Positions 43,523 through 52,155 of a stretch of 64,000 nt of DNA are shown here, in pieces. This stretch comes from Streptomyces sp. NBC_01214 (GTDB lineage Bacteria > Actinomycetota > Actinomycetes > Streptomycetales > Streptomycetaceae), in NCBI RefSeq assembly GCF_026340975.1, contig NZ_JAPEOS010000002.1, forward strand, positions 142,501-206,500. Direction: 5' to 3'. Below the pieces are notes generated by a model. The model saw nothing but the letters and a program-made list of their open reading frames with translations. It did not search any database and had not been told where the DNA came from. Position numbers and translations under genes: made by a program. The first letter of the stretch is position 1, and every line of letters starts with the position of its first letter.

Positions 43523-44434
43523 ATGAGCGAGCAGACGATGATGGCGGCCGTGGTCAGCGAGTTCGGCGGCCCGGAGCGGGTCGAACTGGCCGAGGTCCCG
43601 GTGCCCCGCCCCGCGGCCGGCCAGCTCCGCGTCAAGGTCGCCGCCGCCGGGCTCAACCCGGTGGACGGCGCGGTCGTCGCAGGGGTCTTCGGCGGCGCCG
43701 GGCAGCGGCTCGGTCTCGGCTGGGACGTGTCCGGGGAGATCGACGAGGTCGGCGCCGGGGTGACCGGCTGGAGCACCGGCGACCGGGTCGTGGGCCTGCA
43801 CTACGGGCAGGTGAAGCCGCTGGGCACGCACGCGCAGTACGTGGTGCTCGACGCCACCGCCGTCGCGTCCGCCCCGACCGCCGTGGACGCGGTGACCGCG
43901 GCCGGGCTTCCGCTCGCCGGTCTAACCGCCGCCCGCGCCGTGGACCTGCTCGGGCTCGCCCCCGGCTCCTCGGTGCTGATCACCGGAGCCGCCGGCGTCG
44001 TCGGCGGCCTGGCCGTCCAGCTCGCCGCGCGGGCCGGCCTGGTGGTGACGGCCCTGGCGGGCGCCGGGGACGAGGAGTTCGTACGGTCGCTGGGCGCGAC
44101 CGGGTTCGTCCCGCGCGGCGAGGTTCCGGCCGGGCCCGTGGACGGGGTCCTGGACGCGGCGGTGCTGGGCGGGGCCGCGCTGGACTCCGTGCGTGACGGC
44201 GGGGTCTACGTGGGCCTGATCCCGAACCACGCCCCGGTCGCGGAGCGCGGCGTCCGGGTCGTGGAGCAGGAGGTCGCGGCGGACGGGGCGCACCTGGCCC
44301 GGCTGGTGGCCCTGGTCGACGCGGGCGCGCTGACCCTCCGGGTCGCGGACACCTTCCCGCTCGGCGAGGCCGCCAAGGCCCACGCCCACCTCGGGACGTC
44401 CGGGGTCCGCGGCCGCATCATCCTGACGGTGTGA
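43523..44434 (+). CDS. NADP-dependent zinc-type alcohol dehydrogenase/quinone oxidoreductase
   Basis: A 303-residue medium-chain reductase of the quinone-reductase branch, lacking zinc ligands. N-terminal GroES-like domain (GLNPVDGAVVAGVFGG; LGWDVSGEIDEVG), then the Rossmann motif VLITGAAGVVGGLAVQLAA. It probably reduces quinones or enones and thus detoxifies electrophiles. Two ATGs are close; 43523 is preferred because GGAGAG lies 7 nt upstream. The divergent HxlR repressor probably regulates it. Its last codons overlap the GNAT gene tail by 17 bp. Confidence 0.92.
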   Translation: MSEQTMMAAVVSEFGGPERVELAEVPVPRPAAGQLRVKVAAAGLNPVDGAVVAGVFGGAGQRLGLGWDVSGEIDEVGAGVTGWSTGDRVVGLHYGQVKPLGTHAQYVVLDATAVASAPTAVDAVTAAGLPLAGLTAARAVDLLGLAPGSSVLITGAAGVVGGLAVQLAARAGLVVTALAGAGDEEFVRSLGATGFVPRGEVPAGPVDGVLDAAVLGGAALDSVRDGGVYVGLIPNHAPVAERGVRVVEQEVAADGAHLARLVALVDAGALTLRVADTFPLGEAAKAHAHLGTSGVRGRIILTV

Positions 44435-44984
44435 GGCCGTCCTGCGCAGGCCCCACCCGGTAGCGCCAGTCGCAGCTCGGGTGGGGCACGCCGGGCGGGT
44501 ACTCGAAGTCGACGTCGCCCAGGTAGGTGAAACCGGCCCGCCGGCACACGGCGTTGGACGCCGGGTGGTCGGTGCCGGGGAAGGCGTGGACGCTGTCGCG
44601 GGAGCCGTGGGTGCGGACGTACGCCAGGAGCTCCGTGAGCGCTGCCACGGCCAGCCCGTGGCCCTGGAACTCGGGCAGGACGCCCCAGCCGGCCTCGTAG
44701 ACCGGCTCGCCCCGCCACTCCCGTTCCCAGAAGCCGACGGATCCGACGCTCTCGGTGCGTCCGCCGCCGTCGGGGCCCTGTGCGGCCGGGGTCCACGCGA
44801 TGCGGAACATCCGGCCGGCGGCCGGCTCCCGCGCGCTCAGGGCCTCGTAGCGGCGCTGGCGGTCGGCGAGCTTCGCGGCCGGCTCGGGGCCGCCCAGGAA
44901 CTGGGTCATGGCCGGCTCGTTCTTGCGCTCCAGCAGCCAGAAGTCCCCGGCGGACCAGGGTTCCAGCCGTACGTGAGTCTCCAT
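44418..44984 (-). CDS. GNAT family N-acetyltransferase
   Basis: A 188-residue acetyltransferase of the RimJ/RimL-like type. GNAT fold with ETHVRLEPWSAGDFWLLERKN at the N-terminus, acetyl-CoA-binding segment VLPEFQGHGLAVAALTELLAY, and a terminal cap FPGTDHPASNAVCRRAGFTYLG. The acceptor is unknown. Its stop overlaps the oxidoreductase stop tail to tail. Confidence 0.9.
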   Translation of the reverse strand: METHVRLEPWSAGDFWLLERKNEPAMTQFLGGPEPAAKLADRQRRYEALSAREPAAGRMFRIAWTPAAQGPDGGGRTESVGSVGFWEREWRGEPVYEAGWGVLPEFQGHGLAVAALTELLAYVRTHGSRDSVHAFPGTDHPASNAVCRRAGFTYLGDVDFEYPPGVPHPSCDWRYRVGPAQDGLTPSG

Positions 44985-45400
44985 CGGGCCACCCTACGGA
45001 CGCGGGTGCGGCCGCTCCACGGGGCTGGGCCGCCAGGGCGCGGCGCGGGTCGCGAACGCGTCGATTTTCAGGCCGTGTTCGGGGTCCATGCGGACCGTGG
45101 GCATCCGGGCGGGGCGGCTCCGGCGCCGCTCCGCCGCCCCGTCCCGGTGTCCGCCGGGCTGACCTGCGCCGACCCCTTTTCCGGTGGGGGTGGCGGTGCG
45201 CCGGAATGGTGGATTCGCGCATCGGGAATTGGTCAGTGAATGATCAATTCCAATCGCCAACAGCCCGTCTGGTAAAGGGAATTGGCCTTTTGTATCCGGT
45301 GGGCGTGGCCTAGCCTGAGCTCAGCCGACCGGGGGCAAGGGGCTTCGGCTGTCCCGCCCTCTCACAGCATCAGTCACCACCCGACAAGGGGGAGTCACGA
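44985..45400. other. 416-bp gap without a supported gene
   Basis: No recognisable gene. A minus-strand frame (44994-45260, starting in GTG/ATG options) has no conserved motif and no clear ribosome-binding site; its last 36 codons beginning MPTVRMDPEHGLKI are the least implausible part. Near 45280-45320 an AT-richer stretch with TTTTGT and TAGCCT 17 bp apart could be the promoter of the I36 gene. Confidence 0.5.
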
Positions 45401-45784
45401 GTGCTCAGTAAGAGGATTTCGGCCGGATTCATCGCGATGGCGGCCGTGGCCGGCGTCATCGCCGCGGCACCGTCCGCAGCGGCCGTGGACCGCACGTGTT
45501 ACGACGGCAACTTCTGCATCTACAAGGACAGCAACTACAGCACCAACAACTCGATGTACCGGACGAAGTACGAGTCCGCCCGCTGGGACATCGACATGCC
45601 GGCCATCTACGAGGCCGACAGCTCCTGGTGGAACCGCCGCAGCCAGTCGTCCAAGACCTACGGCGGTCGTTGGATGTCGTGGGGCGTGGAGATCTGCCTC
45701 ATTCCCGGCGGTTCCGTGAACTACTACTGGGACGCCAACGACGACGGCGCGAGCAACACCCTGAACGACGGCAACGGCTGCTGA
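45401..45784 (+). CDS. Secreted peptidase inhibitor family I36-like protein
   Basis: A 127-residue exported protein. Signal peptide of about 28 residues (LSKRISAGFIAMAAVAGVIA) ending AAA, then DRTCYDGNFCIYKDSNYS, DIDMPAIYEADSS and ICLIPGGSVNYYWDANDDG, the crystallin-like I36 (SMI-type) fold with Cys pairs. Related proteins inhibit metalloproteases, but many I36 members are uncharacterised. GTG start with AAGGGGGAG before it. It is just upstream of the export operon and may be co-regulated. Confidence 0.78.
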   Translation: MLSKRISAGFIAMAAVAGVIAAAPSAAAVDRTCYDGNFCIYKDSNYSTNNSMYRTKYESARWDIDMPAIYEADSSWWNRRSQSSKTYGGRWMSWGVEICLIPGGSVNYYWDANDDGASNTLNDGNGC

Positions 45785-45796
45785 TCACCGCCTGAA

Positions 45797-45834
45797 GGCC
45801 GGGCCGCCACGCGCGTCGCGGAGGCGGCCCGGCC
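45797..45834 (+). terminator. Terminator or attenuator after the I36 gene
   Basis: GGCCGGGCCGCC / GGCGGCCCGGCC, perfect 12-bp arms, loop of 14 bases. It lies between the I36 gene and the lipoprotein operon. Confidence 0.65.
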
Positions 45835-45857
45835 GCACCTTCACGAGGACACGGACA

Positions 45858-46802
45858 TTGAAGAAGCGCACCCGAGGCATGAGGGCGATCGCGGTGACGG
45901 TGCTGCTCGGCGCCGCCGCCTCTGCCTGCTCTGAGGAAGCCCCGCAGGACCTGGAGACGGCCCGCAGGGCGCAGACGGCCCTCGACAGTGCCAATGCGGC
46001 GTTGGACCAGGAGCGTGACGCGGAGTTCAAACTGATCCGCAAGTGCATGAACGACAAGGGCTTCAAGGTCTTCCCGGCGGGCGGCACCGGCACCAACAGC
46101 GGCAAGAAGCGGAGCGAGGACCTCTCCCCGTCGGTCGAGACCGCGCGCACCGTGGGCTACGGCGCGGACCCGCGCAGGTCGGACAACCAGAAGGCCCAGG
46201 AGGGCCCGGACGACTTCGACGCGCTGCCCGAGGACGTCAAGCGGGCCCACAGCATGGCCATGGACGGGTACGTCGACAAGCCCGAGGGCGGTGTGGAGTT
46301 CGACTTCGGCGGCGGCAAGGTCATGGTGCCGTCGAAAGGCTGCCGCGGTGAAACGCTCAAGGCCGTGTACGGGGACGTGAAGGAATACCTCCGGCTCAAC
46401 TGGACGGTCTACAACAGCGTCAAGCAGAACAGTGCGCGCATCCTCGCCGATGACGACGGATATCAGAAGTCGCTCTCCGCGTGGGCGTCCTGCATGAAGT
46501 CCGGCGGCTATCCGGAAATCGCGACGCCGGAGAAGGCCAGGGAATCGGCGCTCTCGCAATACGCGAACATTCCCGGCGGTGACACCGCCGCGCTCGACAA
46601 TGCCCAGCGCGCCGAGATCAAGCAGGCCACGACCGATGCCGAGTGCGCGACGAAGGTCGAGCTCAACACGAAGGCGCGGGAGGCCAAGAGCAAGGCCTCG
46701 GCCGCTTCGCTGGTGAAGCACGAAGCGGAGATCACGGCGTGGCTGGAACTCATCACGAAGGCCAAGGGCAAGGCCCAGGACCTCCTGCGAGAGACGCCCT
46801 AA
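45858..46802 (+). CDS. Lipoprotein of the export operon
   Basis: A 314-residue lipoprotein, lipobox LGAAASAC (Cys24), then helical, charged regions (ARRAQTALDSANAALDQERDAEFKLIRKCMND; ADDDGYQKSLSAWASCMKSGGY; ATTDAECATKVELNTKAREAKSKAS). Probable coiled coils and repeated Cys-Met/Cys motifs. The TTG start at 45858 is preceded by GAGGA. The next gene starts 7 bp after the stop. No family is recognised; a helper for the adaptor/ABC system is inferred from position. Confidence 0.65.
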   Translation: MKKRTRGMRAIAVTVLLGAAASACSEEAPQDLETARRAQTALDSANAALDQERDAEFKLIRKCMNDKGFKVFPAGGTGTNSGKKRSEDLSPSVETARTVGYGADPRRSDNQKAQEGPDDFDALPEDVKRAHSMAMDGYVDKPEGGVEFDFGGGKVMVPSKGCRGETLKAVYGDVKEYLRLNWTVYNSVKQNSARILADDDGYQKSLSAWASCMKSGGYPEIATPEKARESALSQYANIPGGDTAALDNAQRAEIKQATTDAECATKVELNTKAREAKSKASAASLVKHEAEITAWLELITKAKGKAQDLLRETP

Positions 46803-46809
46803 TACTGTC

Positions 46810-48384
46810 ATGAGCCTCGAACACCTCGATGAGACACAGGCGGCCCCGCCGTCCGGCGGGCGGGTGACGAGTGCGCGGCAGAGGTCCCGGCGGGGTCTGG
46901 TCGTCGCCGCCGTCGCCGTCGTGCTTTTCGGTAGTTCCGGTTCCGTCTGGTGGATCGCCTCCCAGGCCAGGACCCCGGAGCAGCGTGCCTCGAACGCCGC
47001 CGCGCCCCCGCCCTCCCAGATCACGGGGAAGGTCTCCGACCAGCAGCTCGTCGAGAAGATGGAACTGACCGGGAAGGTCGAGACGGCCTCCCGCACCACC
47101 ATCACCGGCGTCCAGCCCCAGGGCACCAGCCGCGCGGTCGTCACGGCCCTTCCCGCGGCCGCGGGCAAGAGCCTCAAGGCCGGGGCGGTCGTCGCGGAGG
47201 TGTCGGGCCGCCCGGTCCTGCTGCTCCCGGGGCGCTTCCCCGCGTACCGGGACCTGAAGGCGGGCGACAAGGGGCCGGACGTGCAGCAACTACAGCGCGC
47301 GCTACAGCCGTTGTACGGGACGGCGGTGAACGGCACGTACGGCCCGGCCACCGTCGAGGCGGTCCGCAAGCTGTACGTGGCGGCCGGGTACGAGGCGCCC
47401 GCGGGGCAGGGGCAGAGCACCACCGGGGGTGGCGCCTCCTCCTCCGGTACAGCCCGCGGAGGCGAGGCGCCCGCGGGAGGCGGCACGGCTCCCCGGGGCG
47501 GCGCGGAGACCGACGGCGGCACCGGGGCGGCCCCCGGCGCGAACGGCACGAGCGGCACGAGCGGCAAGGGTGGCGCGAGCGCGCCGCCCGCCCGCGGTCC
47601 GGACACGCCGCCCGCGTCCGCCGCCGGTCCGGCCAAGCCCGGCGAGCTGCTGCCGGCCGCGGAGGTCGCGTACGTCAGCGCCCTGCCGGCCACGGTGGTG
47701 CAGGTCGCCGCAGCGGTCGGCGACGCGGCCGACAAGCCGCTGGTCGTGCTCGGCAGCGGCGGCCGCCAGGTGCGGGCGGCCCTCAGCGCGGACCAGCGCA
47801 CGCAGCTGCGCGATCTGCCGGCCGACGCGGTCATCCGCTTCGGCACCGGCCCGTACGAGGGCCGGGAGGGCACCCTGGGCTCCCTCAACAGCCCCTCGGA
47901 CGGCAAGGGCGGCGACCAGCAGGGCAAGAGCGGGGGCCAGGACGGCGCGGCCACGGCGGGAACGGCGGGCGCGGGAGCGGGGACCGGCAGCGGCGGCGGC
48001 GCGGGCAGCGCGGGCGGCCAGCACGAGGCGCTGTTCGTGCCCACCGGTGCGGAGGCCAAGGAGGGCTCGACCCAGCAGATCAGCGTCGAACTGCGGCGCA
48101 GCCCCAAGGGCGCGCTGACCGTTCCGGTGTCGGCCGTCTGGACCGACCTCGGCGGCTCGTCGACGGTCACCGTCACCGAGGGCGGCAAGGAGCGGAACGT
48201 CCCGGTCGAGGTGCTGTTCACCCATGAGGGCCTCAGCGCGGTCCGCGCGCTCGACGAGAACCTCGCCGTCGGCCAGACGCTCGTACTCGTCCGCCGCGGA
48301 AGCCCGGCGGGCGGGTCGGACAGCGGCTCGGACAGCGGCTCGGGCAGCGGTTCGGGCAGCGGTTCCGGCGGTACCGATGGCTGA
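46810..48384 (+). CDS. Membrane adaptor with peptidoglycan-binding-like domain (HlyD/MacA-type)
   Basis: A 524-residue protein: cytoplasmic N-terminus, one transmembrane helix at about 28-50 (GLVVAAVAVVLFGSSGSVWWI), then an extracytoplasmic part with ELTGKVETASRTTITGVQPQG, a peptidoglycan-binding-1-like block LKAGDKGPDVQQLQRALQPLYG with YGPATVEAVRKL, a long Gly/Ala/Ser-rich linker (about 200-290) and MacA/CusB-like beta-barrel elements to the end. It resembles periplasmic adaptors of MacAB-type systems adapted to Gram-positives. It overlaps the ATPase gene by 8 bp. Confidence 0.8.
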   Translation: MSLEHLDETQAAPPSGGRVTSARQRSRRGLVVAAVAVVLFGSSGSVWWIASQARTPEQRASNAAAPPPSQITGKVSDQQLVEKMELTGKVETASRTTITGVQPQGTSRAVVTALPAAAGKSLKAGAVVAEVSGRPVLLLPGRFPAYRDLKAGDKGPDVQQLQRALQPLYGTAVNGTYGPATVEAVRKLYVAAGYEAPAGQGQSTTGGGASSSGTARGGEAPAGGGTAPRGGAETDGGTGAAPGANGTSGTSGKGGASAPPARGPDTPPASAAGPAKPGELLPAAEVAYVSALPATVVQVAAAVGDAADKPLVVLGSGGRQVRAALSADQRTQLRDLPADAVIRFGTGPYEGREGTLGSLNSPSDGKGGDQQGKSGGQDGAATAGTAGAGAGTGSGGGAGSAGGQHEALFVPTGAEAKEGSTQQISVELRRSPKGALTVPVSAVWTDLGGSSTVTVTEGGKERNVPVEVLFTHEGLSAVRALDENLAVGQTLVLVRRGSPAGGSDSGSDSGSGSGSGSGSGGTDG

Positions 48385-49075
48385 GGGCGCTCCGATCACC
48401 GAGGACGCGCCGCCCCCCGTCATCGAGATGACCGGCATCGCGAAGACCTATCCGGGACCGCCGCCCGTGCACGCGCTGGCCGACGTCTCGCTCGACATCC
48501 GGCCCGGCCGGCTCGCGGCCATCGTCGGCCCCTCGGGCTCCGGGAAGTCCACGCTGCTGAGCGTGCTCGGACTGCTCGACGTCCCGACCCGCGGCCGGTA
48601 CCTGCTGCAGGGCAACGACACCACCGCCCTGTCCGAACGGGCCCGCACCGCCCTGCGGGCCCAGACGCTCGGCTTCGTCTTCCAGGCGTTCCACCTGGTC
48701 CCGCACCTGACCTGCGTGCAGAACGTGGCCCTGCCGTTGGTGCACCTGGGCGTGCCGCGCGCCGAGCGGCGGCCGCAGGCCGTGCGGGCGCTGGAGTCCG
48801 TGGGCCTCGGGCACCGGCTCGACGTCAAGCCCACCACCCTCTCCGGGGGAGAACGGCAGCGGGTCGCGGTCGCGCGGGCCATCGTCCACCGGCCCGCGGT
48901 CGTCCTGTGCGACGAGCCGACCGGCAACCTGGACACCGCCAACTCGGCCCGCGTCATGGACCTGCTGACCGGACTGGTCGCGCAGGACCGGGCCGTGGTC
49001 GTGGTCACGCACGAACCCGACGTCGCGGCCAGGGCCGACCGCGTGTTCAAGGTGGTGGACGGCCGTGTTGCGTAG
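48377..49075 (+). CDS. ABC transporter ATP-binding protein (MacB/LolD-like)
   Basis: A 232-residue ATPase: Walker A GPSGSGKSTLLS, Q-loop QAFHLVPHLTCVQN, signature LSGGERQRVAVARA, Walker B VVLCDEPTGNLD, H-loop VTHEPDV. This subtype pairs with FtsX-fold permeases for peptide, antibiotic or lipoprotein export. ATG 48377 overlaps the adaptor end; it overlaps the permease start by 11 bp. Confidence 0.93.
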   Translation: MAEGAPITEDAPPPVIEMTGIAKTYPGPPPVHALADVSLDIRPGRLAAIVGPSGSGKSTLLSVLGLLDVPTRGRYLLQGNDTTALSERARTALRAQTLGFVFQAFHLVPHLTCVQNVALPLVHLGVPRAERRPQAVRALESVGLGHRLDVKPTTLSGGERQRVAVARAIVHRPAVVLCDEPTGNLDTANSARVMDLLTGLVAQDRAVVVVTHEPDVAARADRVFKVVDGRVA

Positions 49076-50303
49076 ACGTGCGACGGGCCGGCCGCCCGGT
49101 CGACCCCGTACGTCGGCGGCGGACCTGCTCGTCCAGGCGTTCCTCGCGCTGTTCGGCCGCCGGTTCCGCACGCTGCTCACCATGGTGGGCATCTCCGTGG
49201 GGCTGGCCGCCGCCCTCGCCACGCTCGGCATCACGGCCAGCGCGGCCGGCGCCGTTTCCGACCAGTTCGACGCCCTCAAGGCGACGCGGGTGACGGTCAA
49301 GTACCCGGCGGAGGCCGTTGCCGGGGTCCGGCCGCGGCCCGACGGCGCCGACACCCAGCGGGTGCGCGACCTCAACGGCGTCCGCAGCGCCGGTCTGGTC
49401 AGCAGGGCCGGCGAGCAGCCGGCGCTCTCGCGGCTGTCCGGCGGCAAGGAGAACGACCTGCCCGAGGGCACGGTCATGGCCGCGCAGCCCGAAGCGCTGC
49501 TCGCCATGTCGGCCGAGCTCACGCAGGGCCGCTGGTTCGACACGGGGCACGACGCCCGGCGCGAACGGGTGGCGCTGATCGATACGGCCGCCGCTTCCCG
49601 GCTGACCGTGGACGGCGGGGCGGGCGGCTCCGTGATCCACGTCAACGGGGTCGCCTTCAGCGTGCTCGGCGTCTTCCGGGCTCCCACCGGCGATACGAAC
49701 CTCACCGGTTCGGTGGTCATTCCGTACTGGGCCGCGCTGCAGGATCCGGCGGGGCTGGGCTTCGCCCCCGCGGAAATGATCATTCGTACGGATCTGGGCG
49801 CCGCCGACCAGGTCGGTGACGAGGCCCCGTTCGCCCTGGCGCCGGGCGCCCCGGACAAGCTGGTCGCGCTGGTGCCGCCGGACCCCCGGTCGCTGCGCCG
49901 GGGGGTCGAGTCGCAGACCCGGGCCCTGTTCCTGGGCCTGGCCGCCGTCTCCCTCGGCGTGGGTGCGCTCGGTGTCAGCAACACCGCCTACGTGTCCGTG
50001 CTGGAGCGGCGTTCCGAGATCGGCCTGCGCCGGGCGCTCGGCGCATCGCGGCGGGCGGTCGCCGGACAGTTCTGCATCGAGAGCGGACTGGTCGGGTTGG
50101 CCGGCGGCGTGGTGGGCACGGTGCTGGGCATCCAGATCACCGCCGTGACCTGCCTGGCCAAGGACTGGCTGGTGGTCCTCGACCCCGCCCTCACCACCGC
50201 GGGCCCGCTGGTCGGCCTGGTGGTGGGCTTGGCAGCGGGCCTCTATCCGGCCCTGGCGGCCGCCCGCATCCTGCCAGCCGAAACCCTGCGCGCGGGTGTC
50301 TGA
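49065..50303 (+). CDS. FtsX-family ABC permease (MacB-like)
   Basis: A 412-residue permease. Four transmembrane helices: one near residues 35-60 (FRTLLTMVGISVGLAAALATLGI), then an extracytoplasmic MacB-PCD-like domain (ADTQRVRDLNGVRSAG ... GRWFDTGHDARRERVALID), and three C-terminal helices (LFLGLAAVSLGVGALGV; GQFCIESGLVGLAGGVVG; LVVGLAAGLYPALAAARI). With the upstream adaptor and ATPase it would form a tripartite-like exporter. GTG start in the overlap. The stop codon is 27 bp from the left copy of the 79-bp repeat. Confidence 0.92.
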   Translation: MLRRRATGRPPGRPRTSAADLLVQAFLALFGRRFRTLLTMVGISVGLAAALATLGITASAAGAVSDQFDALKATRVTVKYPAEAVAGVRPRPDGADTQRVRDLNGVRSAGLVSRAGEQPALSRLSGGKENDLPEGTVMAAQPEALLAMSAELTQGRWFDTGHDARRERVALIDTAAASRLTVDGGAGGSVIHVNGVAFSVLGVFRAPTGDTNLTGSVVIPYWAALQDPAGLGFAPAEMIIRTDLGAADQVGDEAPFALAPGAPDKLVALVPPDPRSLRRGVESQTRALFLGLAAVSLGVGALGVSNTAYVSVLERRSEIGLRRALGASRRAVAGQFCIESGLVGLAGGVVGTVLGIQITAVTCLAKDWLVVLDPALTTAGPLVGLVVGLAAGLYPALAAARILPAETLRAGV

Positions 50304-50329
50304 GGGATGCCCGCGCTGGATGCCCCGAG

Positions 50330-50408
50330 GGTCAGGGCCAGACGAGGCAGTACGGCTGGTGGCCGGCTTCGTGGAGGCGGTGGCTGAAGTCCTGCCACTC
50401 GTGGAGCA
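50330..50408 (+). repeat. 79-bp direct repeat, left copy (putative att site)
   Basis: Identical to 62995-63073. On the minus strand it encodes the last residues LLHEWQDFSHRLHEAGHQ through CLVWP and a stop, here without the rest of the gene. It is the displaced copy if the segment to its right is an insertion. Confidence 0.9.
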
Positions 50409-50753
50409 AATGACGGGCCCGTGGCCCTGACCTGGGGTTTCCCGGTGAAATGTGCGCTGACCAGCGAAAACGCTCCTCGGTCGTTCTCACTGCTCCGCGC
50501 CTCTTCCCGCGTTCATTTGCCCCGGATGTGCCCTCGTGCGGAGGGGGCGGGGCAGCAGACCGGTGCTGCCTCTGGCACGATCTGGCCTGCGCCCATTCGC
50601 CGGTGCTCAGGAGAGTGTCGGCTCTGCGGGTGAGGCGCAAGCTGCCGGGGGCTTGGCCGTAGGTGAAGGTGCCGGGCTCTGGGTGCCGGCTGTGGTCATC
50701 GAGGTTGCCCACCGTTCGCCGCTCCTGCTGGCATGTTGTGGCACGGCCTTCCG
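50409..50753. other. 345-bp stretch with no supported gene; chimeric frame
   Basis: On the minus strand a frame stays open from beyond 50753 into the left repeat copy, so an apparent ORF ends with the same tail as the gene at 62997-63596. It has no conserved domain and I treat it as non-coding. TGGCCCTGACCTGG at 50422-50435 is an inverted copy of the 14 bases at the outer edge of the right repeat (62992-63005). Confidence 0.5.
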
Positions 50754-51953
50754 TCATCCACGCCATTCGAACAGAACGAGCGACGCGTCGTCCGAGGTGG
50801 TTTCGCCGCGTGCCCGCTTGAGGGTGTGGGACAGGTCCCGGGCCACCGCGCGGATCCCGTGGTCGGCCTGCTCCAGCTGGTTCACCCAGTCGATCAGCTG
50901 CCTCTCGCCGAACTGCTCCTGCCCGCTTTCGTGTTCTTCGATCAGGCCGTCGGTGAAGCAGAGGACGCGGTCGCCAGGCTCCAGCGCCACCGTGCTGACC
51001 TGCGGCTGGGCCCCTCCGAAGCCGACGGGGAGGGTCGTGGGGCTGTCCAGACGGCGTACGACGCGATGCGCGCGGATCAGCATCGGCGCGGGATGCCCCG
51101 CGTTGACCCACTGGAGGCGCCCCGTGTCCGTGTCCAGGCGCATCATCTGGGCGGTCACGAAGTGGTCCGGGTCGAACTGCTCCGCGACGGCCCGGTCCAT
51201 GAAGAGGTAGATCTCGGACAGTTCGATGCTGATCCGGCGGGCGTGGCGGTACGCGCCGATGGCCACCGTGGCCATCGTGGCCGCGTCCAGGCCGTGCCCC
51301 ATGGCGTCGACCATGGCGAGGTGCAGGACGTCGCCGTTCAGGGCGTAGTCGAAGCTGTCCCCGGCCACGGCGTAGGCGGGCTCCAGAACTCCGGCGACCG
51401 CGACGTGCGGCATCACCATCGACAGCGGGGGCAACAGGGACCACTGGATCTCCGCAGCCACGCTCATCGGTTCACCGCGGCGGGTCCGGAAGAAGAGGTC
51501 TGTGTAGCCGTTCTTGGTCTGCAGCAGGTCGGCCGCCAGGCCCGCGATCCTGCACAGGAGGCGGCGGCTGTCGTCGTCGACCCCGTCCAGGGTGACCGCG
51601 AGCACCCCCACCTGGTCACCGCCGTCCAGCAGTGGCAGGTGGACCCGTACGCCATCGGACGTCAGGACTTCGACGGGGCGTGACTCCAGGAAGCACCGGC
51701 CGGCTTCGGACCGGTCGATGGGCAGCGGATCACCGGCGGCCACGCCGTCGGCGGGCAGGGGGACCAGCTGTTGCTGTCCGTAGTCCTGAAGCAGGATCTG
51801 CGGGTCACGTCCCCCCATGCGGGCCATCGTCTCCGCAACCAGCGGGCCGACCAGATGGGGCGGCAGCTCGTGCGCCCCGTCCAGGAGCACCCCGAGCAGT
51901 TCCTCCCCGAAGCTCTCCGAGCGGTCCGGGTCCGCGCGGCCTCCGACGGTCAT
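50754..51953 (-). CDS. SpoIIE/PP2C-type serine phosphatase with GAF-like N-terminus
   Basis: A 399-residue protein. Residues about 20-180 resemble a GAF sensor domain (VAETMARMGGRDPQILLQDYG; DSRRLLCRIAGLAADLLQTK). The PPM/SpoIIE phosphatase domain follows with metal-binding motifs AGDSFDYAL, DAMGHGLDAATMATVA, VNAGHPAPML, CFTDGLIEEHES and SDDASLVLFEW. Such enzymes dephosphorylate anti-anti-sigma factors in partner-switching control of sigma factors. ATG 51953 is chosen since GGAGGCAACAGG precedes it. First gene of the putative insertion on this side. Confidence 0.9.
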   Translation of the reverse strand: MTVGGRADPDRSESFGEELLGVLLDGAHELPPHLVGPLVAETMARMGGRDPQILLQDYGQQQLVPLPADGVAAGDPLPIDRSEAGRCFLESRPVEVLTSDGVRVHLPLLDGGDQVGVLAVTLDGVDDDSRRLLCRIAGLAADLLQTKNGYTDLFFRTRRGEPMSVAAEIQWSLLPPLSMVMPHVAVAGVLEPAYAVAGDSFDYALNGDVLHLAMVDAMGHGLDAATMATVAIGAYRHARRISIELSEIYLFMDRAVAEQFDPDHFVTAQMMRLDTDTGRLQWVNAGHPAPMLIRAHRVVRRLDSPTTLPVGFGGAQPQVSTVALEPGDRVLCFTDGLIEEHESGQEQFGERQLIDWVNQLEQADHGIRAVARDLSHTLKRARGETTSDDASLVLFEWRG

Positions 51954-52155
51954 CCTGTTGCCTCCAACCCGGCGGCGGGCGGCGTCCGGCTGCACGGGCG
52001 GCGTGGCTTCCAGGATGCTCCCGGGCGACCGGGCACGCCACACGGCTTCGATGCTCCGCCCTCAAGGGCACTGCCGGGGCGCGCGCGGTCACTGCCGCGC
52101 GCCCCGGCTCGCATCGGCTGATGATGGGAGTACGGCCGAACACGCGGAGCTGACC

